Part shown: positions 1-5,742 of the stretch, in pieces
Layout of the letters: each line of letters begins with the position of its first letter
Position numbering within the stretch: position 1 is the stretch's first letter
Source of the DNA: an uncultured Lachnospiraceae bacterium
GTDB lineage: Bacteria; Bacillota; Clostridia; Lachnospirales; Lachnospiraceae
DNA: 5,742 nucleotides
Assembly: GCA_945787485.1 (NCBI GenBank)
Contig: CALZHV010000139.1
Coordinates: 1 to 5,742 of the forward strand
Direction: 5' to 3'
Notes under the pieces: model-generated
Seen by the model: only the letters and a program-made list of their open reading frames with translations
Databases searched by the model: none
What the model was told of the DNA's origin: nothing
Program-made: the position numbers and the translations under genes

Positions 1-2133
1 GCCATAATTTTCAAGTATAAGCTTTACAATATTTTTACCTATATCATGAATATCCCCATGTACTGTTGCTATTACAAATTTGCCTTTGCTCACTGTCTCG
101 GTTGCACATTCAGCCATTTTTTTCTTAATCTCCTCAAACGCATACTGGGATGCTTCTGCACTCATAAGAAGCTGAGGAAGATACATTGTCTTATTTTCAA
201 ATCCTTTTCCAACTATATCAAGAGCAGGAATAATCTGAGTTGTTACAATATCAAGTGGTTCTTCCGTTTCAAGGAGCTTTAATGTAAGTCCTGCCGCCTG
301 CTCTTTTAACCCTTTTACAATTGCTCTTTGAAGCTCTGATTCAAAACCGGTTTCCTGTGCTGTTTTTCCATCTACAGCTGATGAAGCAGCTGCCACAACA
401 ACATTTGCGTATTTACCTATATTCTGAATGTAATCTGTACAATTATCATCTATACCGTGAAGAGCCCTGAAGGAATAATAGCTCTTCATCATTTCTGCTG
501 AATTAGGATTCATTATTGCCGCTGAGAGTCCATTTTCCATAGCCATTACAAAAAATGTTGACGTTATAATCTCTCTGTTTGGAAGGCCAAATGAAACATT
601 TGACACACCAAGTGATGTATGACAGCCAAGCTCGTTCTTTATAATGTTTAATGACTTAAGTGTTGCCAGTGCCGCATTACTGTCAGCACTTACCGTCATG
701 GCAAGTGTATCGAAAATAAGATCCTTTTTTGCAATACCGTATTCCTGTGCCTTTGATATTATTTTCTTTGCAATTTCAACTCTTTTTTGTGCATCGTCCG
801 GAATACCGTCCTCATCTAATGTAAGACATACAACCAAACCGCCATACTTCTTAACTAACGGAAAAATCTCTTCCATAACTTCTTCTTTTCCATTTACGGA
901 ATTAATCATTGCTTTTCCGTTATATTGACGCAGCGCAGCCTCCATTGCAACCACGTCTGTTGTGTCTATCTGAAGCGGTAAATCAATGATAGACTGTAAT
1001 TCAAAGCTTACTTTTTTTAACATTTCCACTTCGTCAATTTCAGGAAAGCCAACATTTACATCGAGTACATGAGCTCCCTTTTCCTGCTGGGCAAGGCCTT
1101 CTCCTAATATATAATCTATATCATTATTCCTCAATGCTTCCTTAAATTTCTTCTTTCCTGTAGGATTGATTCTCTCGCCTATCAATATTGGAGAAGATTT
1201 AAATTCTACTGCATGAGTATACGAGCTTATTAATGTTTTTCCTTTATCCGTAACAGGCTTAGGGACGATATTCTTTGTCTTTTCTACTGTTGCACGAATA
1301 TAATCAGGAGTTGTTCCACAGCAGCCACCTGCGATTCGTACACCATCATTTATATATCCCGTTAAATCATCTGAAAATTCGTCCGGATAAACATCAAAAA
1401 CGGTTTCGCCATTTTCAGTTCTCGGAAGACCGGCATTTGGTTTTAACAAAACAGGCACAGATGCATATTCTAAATATTCATCAACAACATTCTTTAACTG
1501 CTTTGGTCCTAAAGAGCAGTTTGCTCCTATCGCATCAACCTTCATACCTTCAAGCATTGCAACCATGGCGGCAGGAGTTGCACCTGTCATAAGCTTTCCG
1601 TCTTCACCATAAGCATTTGACACAAATACCGGCAAGTCACAGCTTTCTTTCGCGGCAAGAACTGCAGCTTTTGTGTCATAACTGTCATTCATTGTCTCTA
1701 TAAAAACAAGGTCTACTCCGTACTGTGCACCTATTTTTATAGTTTTTGCATAAACTGACACTGCCTCTTCAAATTCAAAATCTCCGTAAGGCTTTAAGAG
1801 CTTTCCTATCGGTCCTATGTCTAATGCGATAAACTTTTCCTGTGAGCCAACACTTGCTTCTCTTGCTTTTCTTGTATTATCTATGGCAGCCTTAATAAGA
1901 GTTTCAAGCTCAGCATCATCAAATTTCAATGAATTTGCACCAAATGTGTTTGTCGAAACAATATTACTTCCTGCATCGTAATATGCTTTTTGAATCTCGA
2001 CAATCACATCAGAATGTGAAACATTCCACCTTTCAGGCAATTCTCCGGGCTGTAATCCCTTCTTTTGAAGAATGGTTCCCATGCCACCATCAAGATAAAC
2101 TATATTTTCCTTTAAATAATCTAAAACCTTCAT
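1..2133 (-). CDS. metH: Cobalamin-dependent methionine synthase, 3' end cut by window
   Basis: Transfers a methyl group from 5-methyltetrahydrofolate through cobalamin to homocysteine, giving methionine and tetrahydrofolate in the cytoplasm. I translated 711 uninterrupted codons on the minus strand; the gene runs off the left edge with no stop. The homocysteine-binding barrel spans about residues 1-290. It starts with LDGGMGT (15-21) and carries the three zinc ligands: Cys206 in GANCSLGP, then Cys271 and Cys272 in GGCCGTTP. The pterin-binding barrel runs about 315-565 (IGERINPTG, LDVNVGFPE, INSVNG, NVSFGLPNRE). The B12 cap region is about 580-670 (LPQLLMSAEA). The B12 domain opens with HGDIHDIGKN at 692-701; His696 of the DxHxxG motif is the expected lower cobalt ligand. 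Clostridial forms lacking a fused activation domain are about 800 residues, so some 80-100 residues probably lie outside the window. The activation domain is encoded just upstream as a separate gene. The start at 2133 is chosen for its GAGG site; an in-frame ATG lies at 2145. Confidence 0.97.
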   Translation of the reverse strand, partial: MKVLDYLKENIVYLDGGMGTILQKKGLQPGELPERWNVSHSDVIVEIQKAYYDAGSNIVSTNTFGANSLKFDDAELETLIKAAIDNTRKAREASVGSQEKFIALDIGPIGKLLKPYGDFEFEEAVSVYAKTIKIGAQYGVDLVFIETMNDSYDTKAAVLAAKESCDLPVFVSNAYGEDGKLMTGATPAAMVAMLEGMKVDAIGANCSLGPKQLKNVVDEYLEYASVPVLLKPNAGLPRTENGETVFDVYPDEFSDDLTGYINDGVRIAGGCCGTTPDYIRATVEKTKNIVPKPVTDKGKTLISSYTHAVEFKSSPILIGERINPTGKKKFKEALRNNDIDYILGEGLAQQEKGAHVLDVNVGFPEIDEVEMLKKVSFELQSIIDLPLQIDTTDVVAMEAALRQYNGKAMINSVNGKEEVMEEIFPLVKKYGGLVVCLTLDEDGIPDDAQKRVEIAKKIISKAQEYGIAKKDLIFDTLAMTVSADSNAALATLKSLNIIKNELGCHTSLGVSNVSFGLPNREIITSTFFVMAMENGLSAAIMNPNSAEMMKSYYSFRALHGIDDNCTDYIQNIGKYANVVVAAASSAVDGKTAQETGFESELQRAIVKGLKEQAAGLTLKLLETEEPLDIVTTQIIPALDIVGKGFENKTMYLPQLLMSAEASQYAFEEIKKKMAECATETVSKGKFVIATVHGDIHDIGKNIVKLILENYG

Positions 2134-2136
2134 TTT

Positions 2137-2143
2137 CTTCCTC
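2137..2143 (-). promoter_or_regulatory. Ribosome binding site of metH
   Basis: GAGGAAG on the minus strand, with GAGG ending 6 nt before the ATG at 2133. It decides between two in-frame starts. The other ATG, at 2145, would put this motif inside the coding region and has only an A/T-rich stretch before it. The TGA of an open frame through the upstream repeat spacer (2144-2142) overlaps this site. Confidence 0.75.
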
Positions 2144-2164
2144 ATTTTAATCCTAAAGTGTTGT

Positions 2165-2260
2165 TAAAAGACTTTATTTTAATTTTTAATTCGAACTTCA
2201 TTTCAAGCTTTATATCAAGTTTTATATTAAACTCTGTTTCAAATCTTATTTCAAGTCTTA
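2165..2260 (-). repeat. Imperfect 12-bp tandem repeat in the intergenic spacer before metH
   Basis: On the minus strand, from the stop codon of the activation-domain gene, the sequence falls into about eight consecutive 12-bp units with consensus TAAARYTTGAAA. Unit 1 is TAAGACTTGAAA, unit 2 TAAGATTTGAAA, unit 4 TAAAACTTGATA and unit 5 TAAAGCTTGAAA. Units 3, 6, 7 and 8 are more diverged (CAGAGTTTAATA, TGAAGTTCGAAT, TAAAAATTAAAA, TAAAGTCTTTTA). The first TAA is itself the stop codon of the upstream gene, and because the period is a multiple of three, most later units give another stop in the same frame. I see no GC-rich hairpin or T-tract that would make this a terminator. The remaining spacer to metH (2134-2164) holds only the ribosome binding site. 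The function is unknown. It may be a slippage-derived, unstructured A-rich leader that helps ribosomes load on metH. Confidence 0.7.
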
Positions 2261-2959
2261 ATTAGTTTTTTTATACTCGCATTCCTCTTTGTTACAGGTA
2301 TTACAGTTATGCCTGTTTTTTTCATTTACATTGCATCCGATACCAAAGATTGCAGTTACCGACTTAGACGGTGTCATAAGAAGACTTTCATTTAATGATA
2401 TGCCTGCATTTCTGCTGCAATCAAGAAGTCTGAAAAAATCCTTCTGTTTTTCAATAGGTAAATCACCGTATCCCGGAGAAAATCTTGCAGTCGTAAATTT
2501 GCCCTTTTCAAGTGACTCCTTTTTTATTTCTTCACAAAAGTAATCACACAGACTTTCTATTCTCTCCGCACCGTACGCATGCATAAGCAACGCCTTTACA
2601 GGAGAAAATCTTTTATATTTTGCAATATGTCTGTCGATTTCAAGACCTATTGTTGCTGCAAACATAACGATTTCATCACTTCCCGCAAGACACCCTGCAA
2701 GCCCTTTTGACTCAGCTTCAAACGGAAGTACAGGCATGCCCTTTTCCCATGATATCGGAAGCCTGAGATAACAGACCTGAAATTTTATTGCAGACTTAAG
2801 CTCTTCCTTTATTTCGTTAAAAACCTTCTTAAGCTCTTCATCCACTTCATCTACAGCACCGGCATATCCTGCATATCTCCATACCTCATGCATTCTGATT
2901 GGAAATTTATGAACATCGTTTGCATTATATTTTTTTATTAAAACAGTTTTGTCATTCAT
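2258..2959 (-). CDS. Stand-alone methionine synthase activation (reactivation) domain protein
   Basis: A 233-residue cytoplasmic protein matching the C-terminal AdoMet-binding activation domain of large MetH enzymes, here as a separate gene. In the family this domain binds S-adenosylmethionine and drives reductive remethylation of inactive cob(II)alamin on MetH, with flavodoxin or a similar donor. Visible signatures are RFSPGYGDLP (159-168), which corresponds to the RxxPGYP-type SAM-binding motif of fused MetH, and MTPSKSVTAIFGIG (195-208), a conserved segment of Firmicute stand-alone versions. ATIGLEIDRHI (102-112) and GAERIESLCDYFCEEI (130-145) also look family-like. Thermotoga maritima has a comparable split arrangement. 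After the last core strand comes a tail with Cys209, Cys219, Cys222 and Cys227, a possible metal site. The start is supported by AAGGGA (2972-2967), 8 nt before the ATG after GGG. It lies 29 nt after metF and 124 nt before metH, the expected partner. Assignment is strong; the electron donor is unknown. Confidence 0.9.
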   Translation of the reverse strand: MNDKTVLIKKYNANDVHKFPIRMHEVWRYAGYAGAVDEVDEELKKVFNEIKEELKSAIKFQVCYLRLPISWEKGMPVLPFEAESKGLAGCLAGSDEIVMFAATIGLEIDRHIAKYKRFSPVKALLMHAYGAERIESLCDYFCEEIKKESLEKGKFTTARFSPGYGDLPIEKQKDFFRLLDCSRNAGISLNESLLMTPSKSVTAIFGIGCNVNEKNRHNCNTCNKEECEYKKTN

Positions 2960-2966
2960 AAGCTTT

Positions 2967-2972
2967 TCCCTT
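2967..2972 (-). promoter_or_regulatory. Ribosome binding site of the activation-domain gene
   Basis: AAGGGA on the minus strand, with 8 nt between GGG and the ATG at 2959. It sits in the 29-nt metF to activation-gene gap, which is too short for a usual promoter plus leader. This supports co-transcription of the two genes. Confidence 0.6.
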
Positions 2973-2988
2973 GACAGAAAAATATTAA

Positions 2989-3870
2989 TTAAAATTCTTT
3001 TCCTATAATAGATGATAAGTTTTCACTTATTCCTCTTGCCACATCAGGCTTATTCATTGAATAAACATGAACATTTGTAATGCCGTTTGCATACAAATCG
3101 ATTATCTGGTCCGTGGCATATGCTATACCTGCCTGCTTCATTGCTTCAGGACTTGAACCGAATTTATCTACCATTGCTCTGAATCTTTGTGGCATAAATG
3201 CTCCCGAAAGCTTGATGGCTCTTTCAACCTGATTTGCATTTGTAATAGGCATAATACCCGGCACAATAGGTACAGTAATGCCGGCCTCTCTAACCTTGTA
3301 CATAAAATTAAAAAATAAATTGTTATCAAATATCATCTGTGTTGTGAGGAAATCTGCACCTGCATCAACCTTTTCCTTAATGTGCTTAATATCCTCTGCC
3401 TGGTTAGGACTTTCAGGATGCACCTCCGGATAACACGCTGCGCCAATACAAAAATCATGTTCCTTTTTTATATCCTCGATAAGCTCAACTGCGTATCTGT
3501 AATCCCATTTACTTCTGTCTGTTTTTTCAAGCTCAGGTGTCAAATCACCTCTCAATGCCATTACATTTTTGATACCTCTTTGTTCCATCTCGCTAATTCT
3601 TTCCTGAATTGTTTTTTTGTCGGATGAAACACATGTAAGGTGAGCAAGCACCGGCACGTCATATTTATTTTTTATATTTTCGACAACATCAAGAGTATAT
3701 CGGCTTGTCCCGCCACCTGCACCATATGTTACGCTCATAAATGCAGGCTTTAACGCAGCTATTTTCTCTGTTGCTATACGTACATTTTCAAACGATGTTT
3801 CCATTTTTGGTGGAAATACCTCGAAAGACAATGACATTTGTTTACGGTTTAGAATATCTATTATTTTCAT
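2989..3870 (-). CDS. metF: 5,10-methylenetetrahydrofolate reductase
   Basis: Reduces 5,10-methylenetetrahydrofolate to 5-methyltetrahydrofolate, the methyl donor for MetH. It is a cytoplasmic FAD-dependent TIM-barrel enzyme. The 293-residue length matches bacterial MetF (E. coli about 296). Visible motifs in order are SFEVFPPK (15-22), whose Glu17 corresponds to the catalytic Glu28 of E. coli; FMSVTYGAGGGT (44-55); AHLTC (76-80); MALRGD (104-109), whose Asp109 corresponds to Asp120 near the flavin; GAACYPEVHPES; the TTQMIFDN segment (folate-binding Gln); and PGIMPITN. The protein appears complete with all key residues present. A GAGG site (3883-3880) lies 9 nt before the ATG. It is the first gene of the visible methionine cluster, 29 nt before the activation gene. 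No S-box (SAM riboswitch) or T-box leader precedes it, since only 84 nt separate it from the glycosidase gene. The neighbours suggest methionine synthesis rather than a Wood-Ljungdahl role, although partner subunits elsewhere cannot be excluded. Confidence 0.98.
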   Translation of the reverse strand: MKIIDILNRKQMSLSFEVFPPKMETSFENVRIATEKIAALKPAFMSVTYGAGGGTSRYTLDVVENIKNKYDVPVLAHLTCVSSDKKTIQERISEMEQRGIKNVMALRGDLTPELEKTDRSKWDYRYAVELIEDIKKEHDFCIGAACYPEVHPESPNQAEDIKHIKEKVDAGADFLTTQMIFDNNLFFNFMYKVREAGITVPIVPGIMPITNANQVERAIKLSGAFMPQRFRAMVDKFGSSPEAMKQAGIAYATDQIIDLYANGITNVHVYSMNKPDVARGISENLSSIIGKEF

Positions 3871-3954
3871 TTTTGTTTTCCTCTTTTTTTATATTTAATT
3901 TGATAATCTATTGTTTTGTAAATCATTCCCTATACTTTGTAATTTTTTTTTGCT
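3871..3954 (-). other. AT-rich spacer between glycosidase gene and metF
   Basis: Contains the metF ribosome binding site (GAGG at 3883-3880). No intrinsic terminator is visible: the homopolymer run just after the glycosidase stop is A on the transcribed strand, with no GC hairpin before it. No good sigma-A promoter is visible either. TTTACA (3922-3917) resembles a -35 box, but the best -10-like hexamer, TATAAA (3893-3888), is 23 bp away and too close to the ribosome binding site. A 7-bp direct repeat TTACAAA occurs at 3942-3936 and 3921-3915, 21 bp apart. Whether metF has its own promoter here or is read through from upstream is undecided. Confidence 0.5.
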
Positions 3955-5595
3955 TTAATCCATAAATCTAAACGACTTAAGCTGTATTTTTAAGGAACCA
4001 TGATATACAAAATAAAGTGCATGAATTCCGTCATGAACAGCAATTTCCGCACATGCTGTATTCCACTTATCATCATCATTTAATAATATCTCACCCACTG
4101 AAGGTCCGTCTTTTGAAAGCCTTACCTCCAATGATATTTTATCTGATGAGGTGTCACAAGAAGAATGTTCCTTTTCAGAGCCATTATTCGCCGGTTCAGC
4201 TGAATTTGATCTTGTATCCACTCTTAGCGGTCCTTCATATCTGACCTTGTTTTTATCGGTTTCCACACGTGTTGTTACTTCTATTTTCTTAACGTTTCTA
4301 CAGTCAAAATACTTATAGCCAATTAATGTTCCATCTTCTATTTCGGCAATAAATCTTTCATCTCCTATATTTGTTACGTTAGGAAATTCTGTTTTAAATA
4401 TACTGTTACAGCCGTGTGGCATATTACCATTTGTTATTATACATGCTATCACCGACGGATATTCGTGACCTGTTGCTTGAAGCGCACCATGATTTAAACC
4501 GCAGCTTGTTATTTCCACCTGTTCTATACTGCCGTCTTCCTTTATGTATATTTTTTCTGCACATGCCTGTCTTGAATAATCAGATTTATGTGTAAGCCTA
4601 TGATAAAATACATACCACTGTCCGTTTATTTCTATAATGCTGCCATGCGTGGTTCCTGTCATGTTGTGCTTTTCTTTTTCTTCTAATCCGTTAAATCCGA
4701 TATCTCCATTTGATACTATCGTTCCGCCAAAAGTAAACTCCCTGTCAGGATAGTCACTTGTGGCATAACAAAGCTCATGATTTTGAAACGAAGAATATAT
4801 AAAATAGTATTTATCCTTAACCTTTCTCATGGATGCCGCCTCAAAAAACGGGTGTTTTTCAAAGCTTGTACCTTTAACCCTGTAAGGTATTATATGTCGG
4901 GGATTTTCTCTTATGGTAAGCATATCATCCTCAAGCACTGTCATTACAGCTCCCATTATACTGTCAGGTCCGCTACCGCCCGGATAGCTTTCCGGACTGT
5001 CAATATAGGAAATAATATCTTCTCTTGACCTCCCGAACATTTCCATTTCATCTTTTAAATAATTCGGATTTTCACGGAAATCCTCTTGTTCTTCAAAATT
5101 GTACTGTGTGCCGTAATACAAACGGATTGTTCCGTTATCATTTAAAACTGCCGGGTCAAAGCAAACATATTTACGCATAGGAGTTCCGTCCTTATATCTT
5201 ACTTCCCCTAAAAATTCAAATTGTCCCGACGGCGTATCACAAACCGCCACATGAATTGTTCCCGTATAACCGCCTTGTCCATAATCACCGGACATGCAAT
5301 AATAAAGGTAATACTTTCCGTCATTGCCCTTAACAACATCCGGGGCATACATGTATTTTTTCTCCGGATAATCAGGGTCCTGACAGGCTTTGTATATTAC
5401 CCCTTCAAATCTCCAATCTGTCAAATCATCAACCGGTGCAGAATATGTCACATAATCCTGCATACAGAAGGTGTAGCCGCCCTCTTTGTCATGAGAGCCG
5501 TAATGATACACTCTGTCTCCGAATATGTGTGGCTCACCATCCGGTATATATTCATTTAAAGGTAAAAAAGGGTTAAATACTTGTTTATTTTGCAT
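3955..5595 (-). CDS. Family 43 glycoside hydrolase with C-terminal CBM6-like domain
   Basis: A five-bladed beta-propeller glycosidase of the type that removes arabinose or xylose units from plant-polysaccharide fragments; the exact substrate cannot be read from the sequence. Candidate catalytic residues are Asp19 in YIPDGEPH (general base), Asp147 in CFDPAV (pKa modulator) and Glu252 in FFEAASM (general acid). Other GH43 features are YMYAPDVV..DGKYYLYY (81-99), KYYFIYSS (262-269), the conserved His317 in TTHGSI, and WYVFYHR (327-333). After the propeller (to about 370), residues about 375-546 look like a CBM6-type beta-sandwich: IGYKYFDC, VGEILL, then GIHALYFVYHG near the end. A polar insert rich in Ser, Asn and Glu (about 463-486) interrupts it. 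There is no signal peptide, and the chain has 13 cysteines, so it should act in the cytoplasm on imported oligosaccharides. The start follows a GGAGG by 8 nt. A membrane-protein gene ends 17 nt upstream, so the two are probably co-transcribed. Confidence 0.92.
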   Translation of the reverse strand: MQNKQVFNPFLPLNEYIPDGEPHIFGDRVYHYGSHDKEGGYTFCMQDYVTYSAPVDDLTDWRFEGVIYKACQDPDYPEKKYMYAPDVVKGNDGKYYLYYCMSGDYGQGGYTGTIHVAVCDTPSGQFEFLGEVRYKDGTPMRKYVCFDPAVLNDNGTIRLYYGTQYNFEEQEDFRENPNYLKDEMEMFGRSREDIISYIDSPESYPGGSGPDSIMGAVMTVLEDDMLTIRENPRHIIPYRVKGTSFEKHPFFEAASMRKVKDKYYFIYSSFQNHELCYATSDYPDREFTFGGTIVSNGDIGFNGLEEKEKHNMTGTTHGSIIEINGQWYVFYHRLTHKSDYSRQACAEKIYIKEDGSIEQVEITSCGLNHGALQATGHEYPSVIACIITNGNMPHGCNSIFKTEFPNVTNIGDERFIAEIEDGTLIGYKYFDCRNVKKIEVTTRVETDKNKVRYEGPLRVDTRSNSAEPANNGSEKEHSSCDTSSDKISLEVRLSKDGPSVGEILLNDDDKWNTACAEIAVHDGIHALYFVYHGSLKIQLKSFRFMD

Positions 5596-5603
5596 TCAAA
5601 TTT

Positions 5604-5608
5604 CCTCC
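5604..5608 (-). promoter_or_regulatory. Strong ribosome binding site of the GH43 gene
   Basis: GGAGG on the minus strand, 8 nt before the ATG at 5595. It lies in the 17-nt gap after the tandem TAA TAA stops of the preceding gene. This fixes the glycosidase start and implies a polycistronic message. Confidence 0.8.
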
Positions 5609-5612
5609 GTTA

Positions 5613-5742
5613 TTACATCCAATAATTAATTAAATTGCCGCCATAATCATAAATGCCCAGGACAAGCAGAACATCTCTTATAATTATAAATGCCAAATAA
5701 ATACCAAGACATATGTACATGTCTCTGAATTTCATGACAAAA
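5613..5742 (-). CDS. C-terminal end of an unidentified membrane protein, 5' end outside window
   Basis: An open frame enters from the right edge (first full codon at 5741) and ends at TAA 5615-5613, followed at once by a second TAA. It encodes 42 residues. The stretch from about residue 9 to 31 (YICLGIYLAFIII, an Arg-Asp pair, then VLLVLGIY) is strongly hydrophobic and probably one membrane segment, followed by a short polar tail ending NYWM. It lies 17 nt before the glycosidase gene on the same strand, so the two probably share an operon. A sugar transporter subunit would fit the context, but I do not recognise the family. An internal ATG at 5735 could instead begin a 40-residue small membrane protein; no ribosome binding site can be judged because the window ends there. 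Confidence 0.55.
   Translation of the reverse strand, partial: FVMKFRDMYICLGIYLAFIIIRDVLLVLGIYDYGGNLINYWM

Noticed and set aside
1275..1592. Plus-strand ORFs opposite metH, including 1275-1592, 644-928 and 1929-2150
   Set aside because: They lie antisense to a fully supported metH reading frame, have no family resemblance and show low-complexity shadow composition.
2142..2201. Small ORF of 19 residues (ATG 2201 to TGA 2142) as an annotated gene
   Set aside because: No ribosome binding site precedes the ATG, and the sequence is explained by the 12-bp repeat. It is kept only as part of a finding.
2165..2260. CRISPR-like array
   Set aside because: Units are 12 bp, contiguous and degenerate, with no spacers and no cas genes nearby.
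2262..2272. A7 run followed by C near the end of the activation gene, as a slippery site for frameshifting into the open spacer frame
   Set aside because: The codon phase does not match a canonical -1 heptamer. The target frame also contains a TAA at 2264-2262 just after the run, so slippage there could not reach the repeat-encoded frame.
3940..3954. Intrinsic terminator after the glycosidase gene
   Set aside because: The homopolymer run is A rather than T in the direction of transcription, and no stem precedes it.
5221..5559. Plus-strand ORF of 112 residues opposite the glycosidase start
   Set aside because: Antisense shadow of a strongly supported GH43 coding region, with no convincing ribosome binding site or recognisable domain.
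5613..5742. Assignment of the membrane-protein tail to CDP-alcohol phosphatidyltransferases because of an Arg-Asp pair in a hydrophobic stretch
   Set aside because: That motif lies mid-protein in that family, while here the chain ends about 20 residues later. The fragment is too short to assign.

Overview
The window is AT-rich and densely packed. Every gene I can support reads leftward on the minus strand. Codon use, the A-rich spacers with GGAGG/GAGG-type ribosome binding sites, and a cobalamin-dependent methionine synthase split from its activation domain all suggest a low-GC Clostridia genome. A gut or rumen Lachnospiraceae-type organism would fit, but that taxonomic guess is inference from style and gene content.

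Read in the direction of transcription (high to low coordinates), the layout is as follows. At 5741-5613 is the C-terminal 42 residues of an unidentified membrane protein. After a 17-nt gap comes a 546-residue, leaderless family-43 glycoside hydrolase with a C-terminal CBM6-like beta-sandwich (5595-3955). An 84-nt AT-rich spacer follows. Then come three methionine-cycle genes: metF, methylenetetrahydrofolate reductase (3870-2989); a stand-alone methionine synthase activation (reactivation) domain protein (2959-2258); and metH, cobalamin-dependent methionine synthase (2133 to the window edge, 711 codons visible). metH is cut by the window inside its B12-binding domain, just after the cobalt-ligating histidine motif.

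The three met genes form a coherent unit. MetF makes 5-methyltetrahydrofolate. MetH passes that methyl group through cobalamin to homocysteine. The separately encoded activation domain should rescue MetH when its cobalamin oxidises to cob(II)alamin, using S-adenosylmethionine and an electron donor. The glycosidase and the membrane-protein tail look like the end of a separate carbohydrate-use operon. No intrinsic terminator separates it from metF, so read-through is possible.

The most unusual structure is the 124-nt spacer between the activation gene and metH. It contains an imperfect 12-bp tandem repeat, in about eight units, that begins exactly at the activation gene's stop codon. One reading frame across it stays open and ends in a TGA that overlaps both a possible upstream metH start (ATGA) and the metH ribosome binding site. 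I found no RNA genes, mobile elements, CRISPR arrays or recognisable riboswitch. Apart from this repeat spacer and some protein details, the window is ordinary core metabolism plus one carbohydrate enzyme, and I see no convincing new system.
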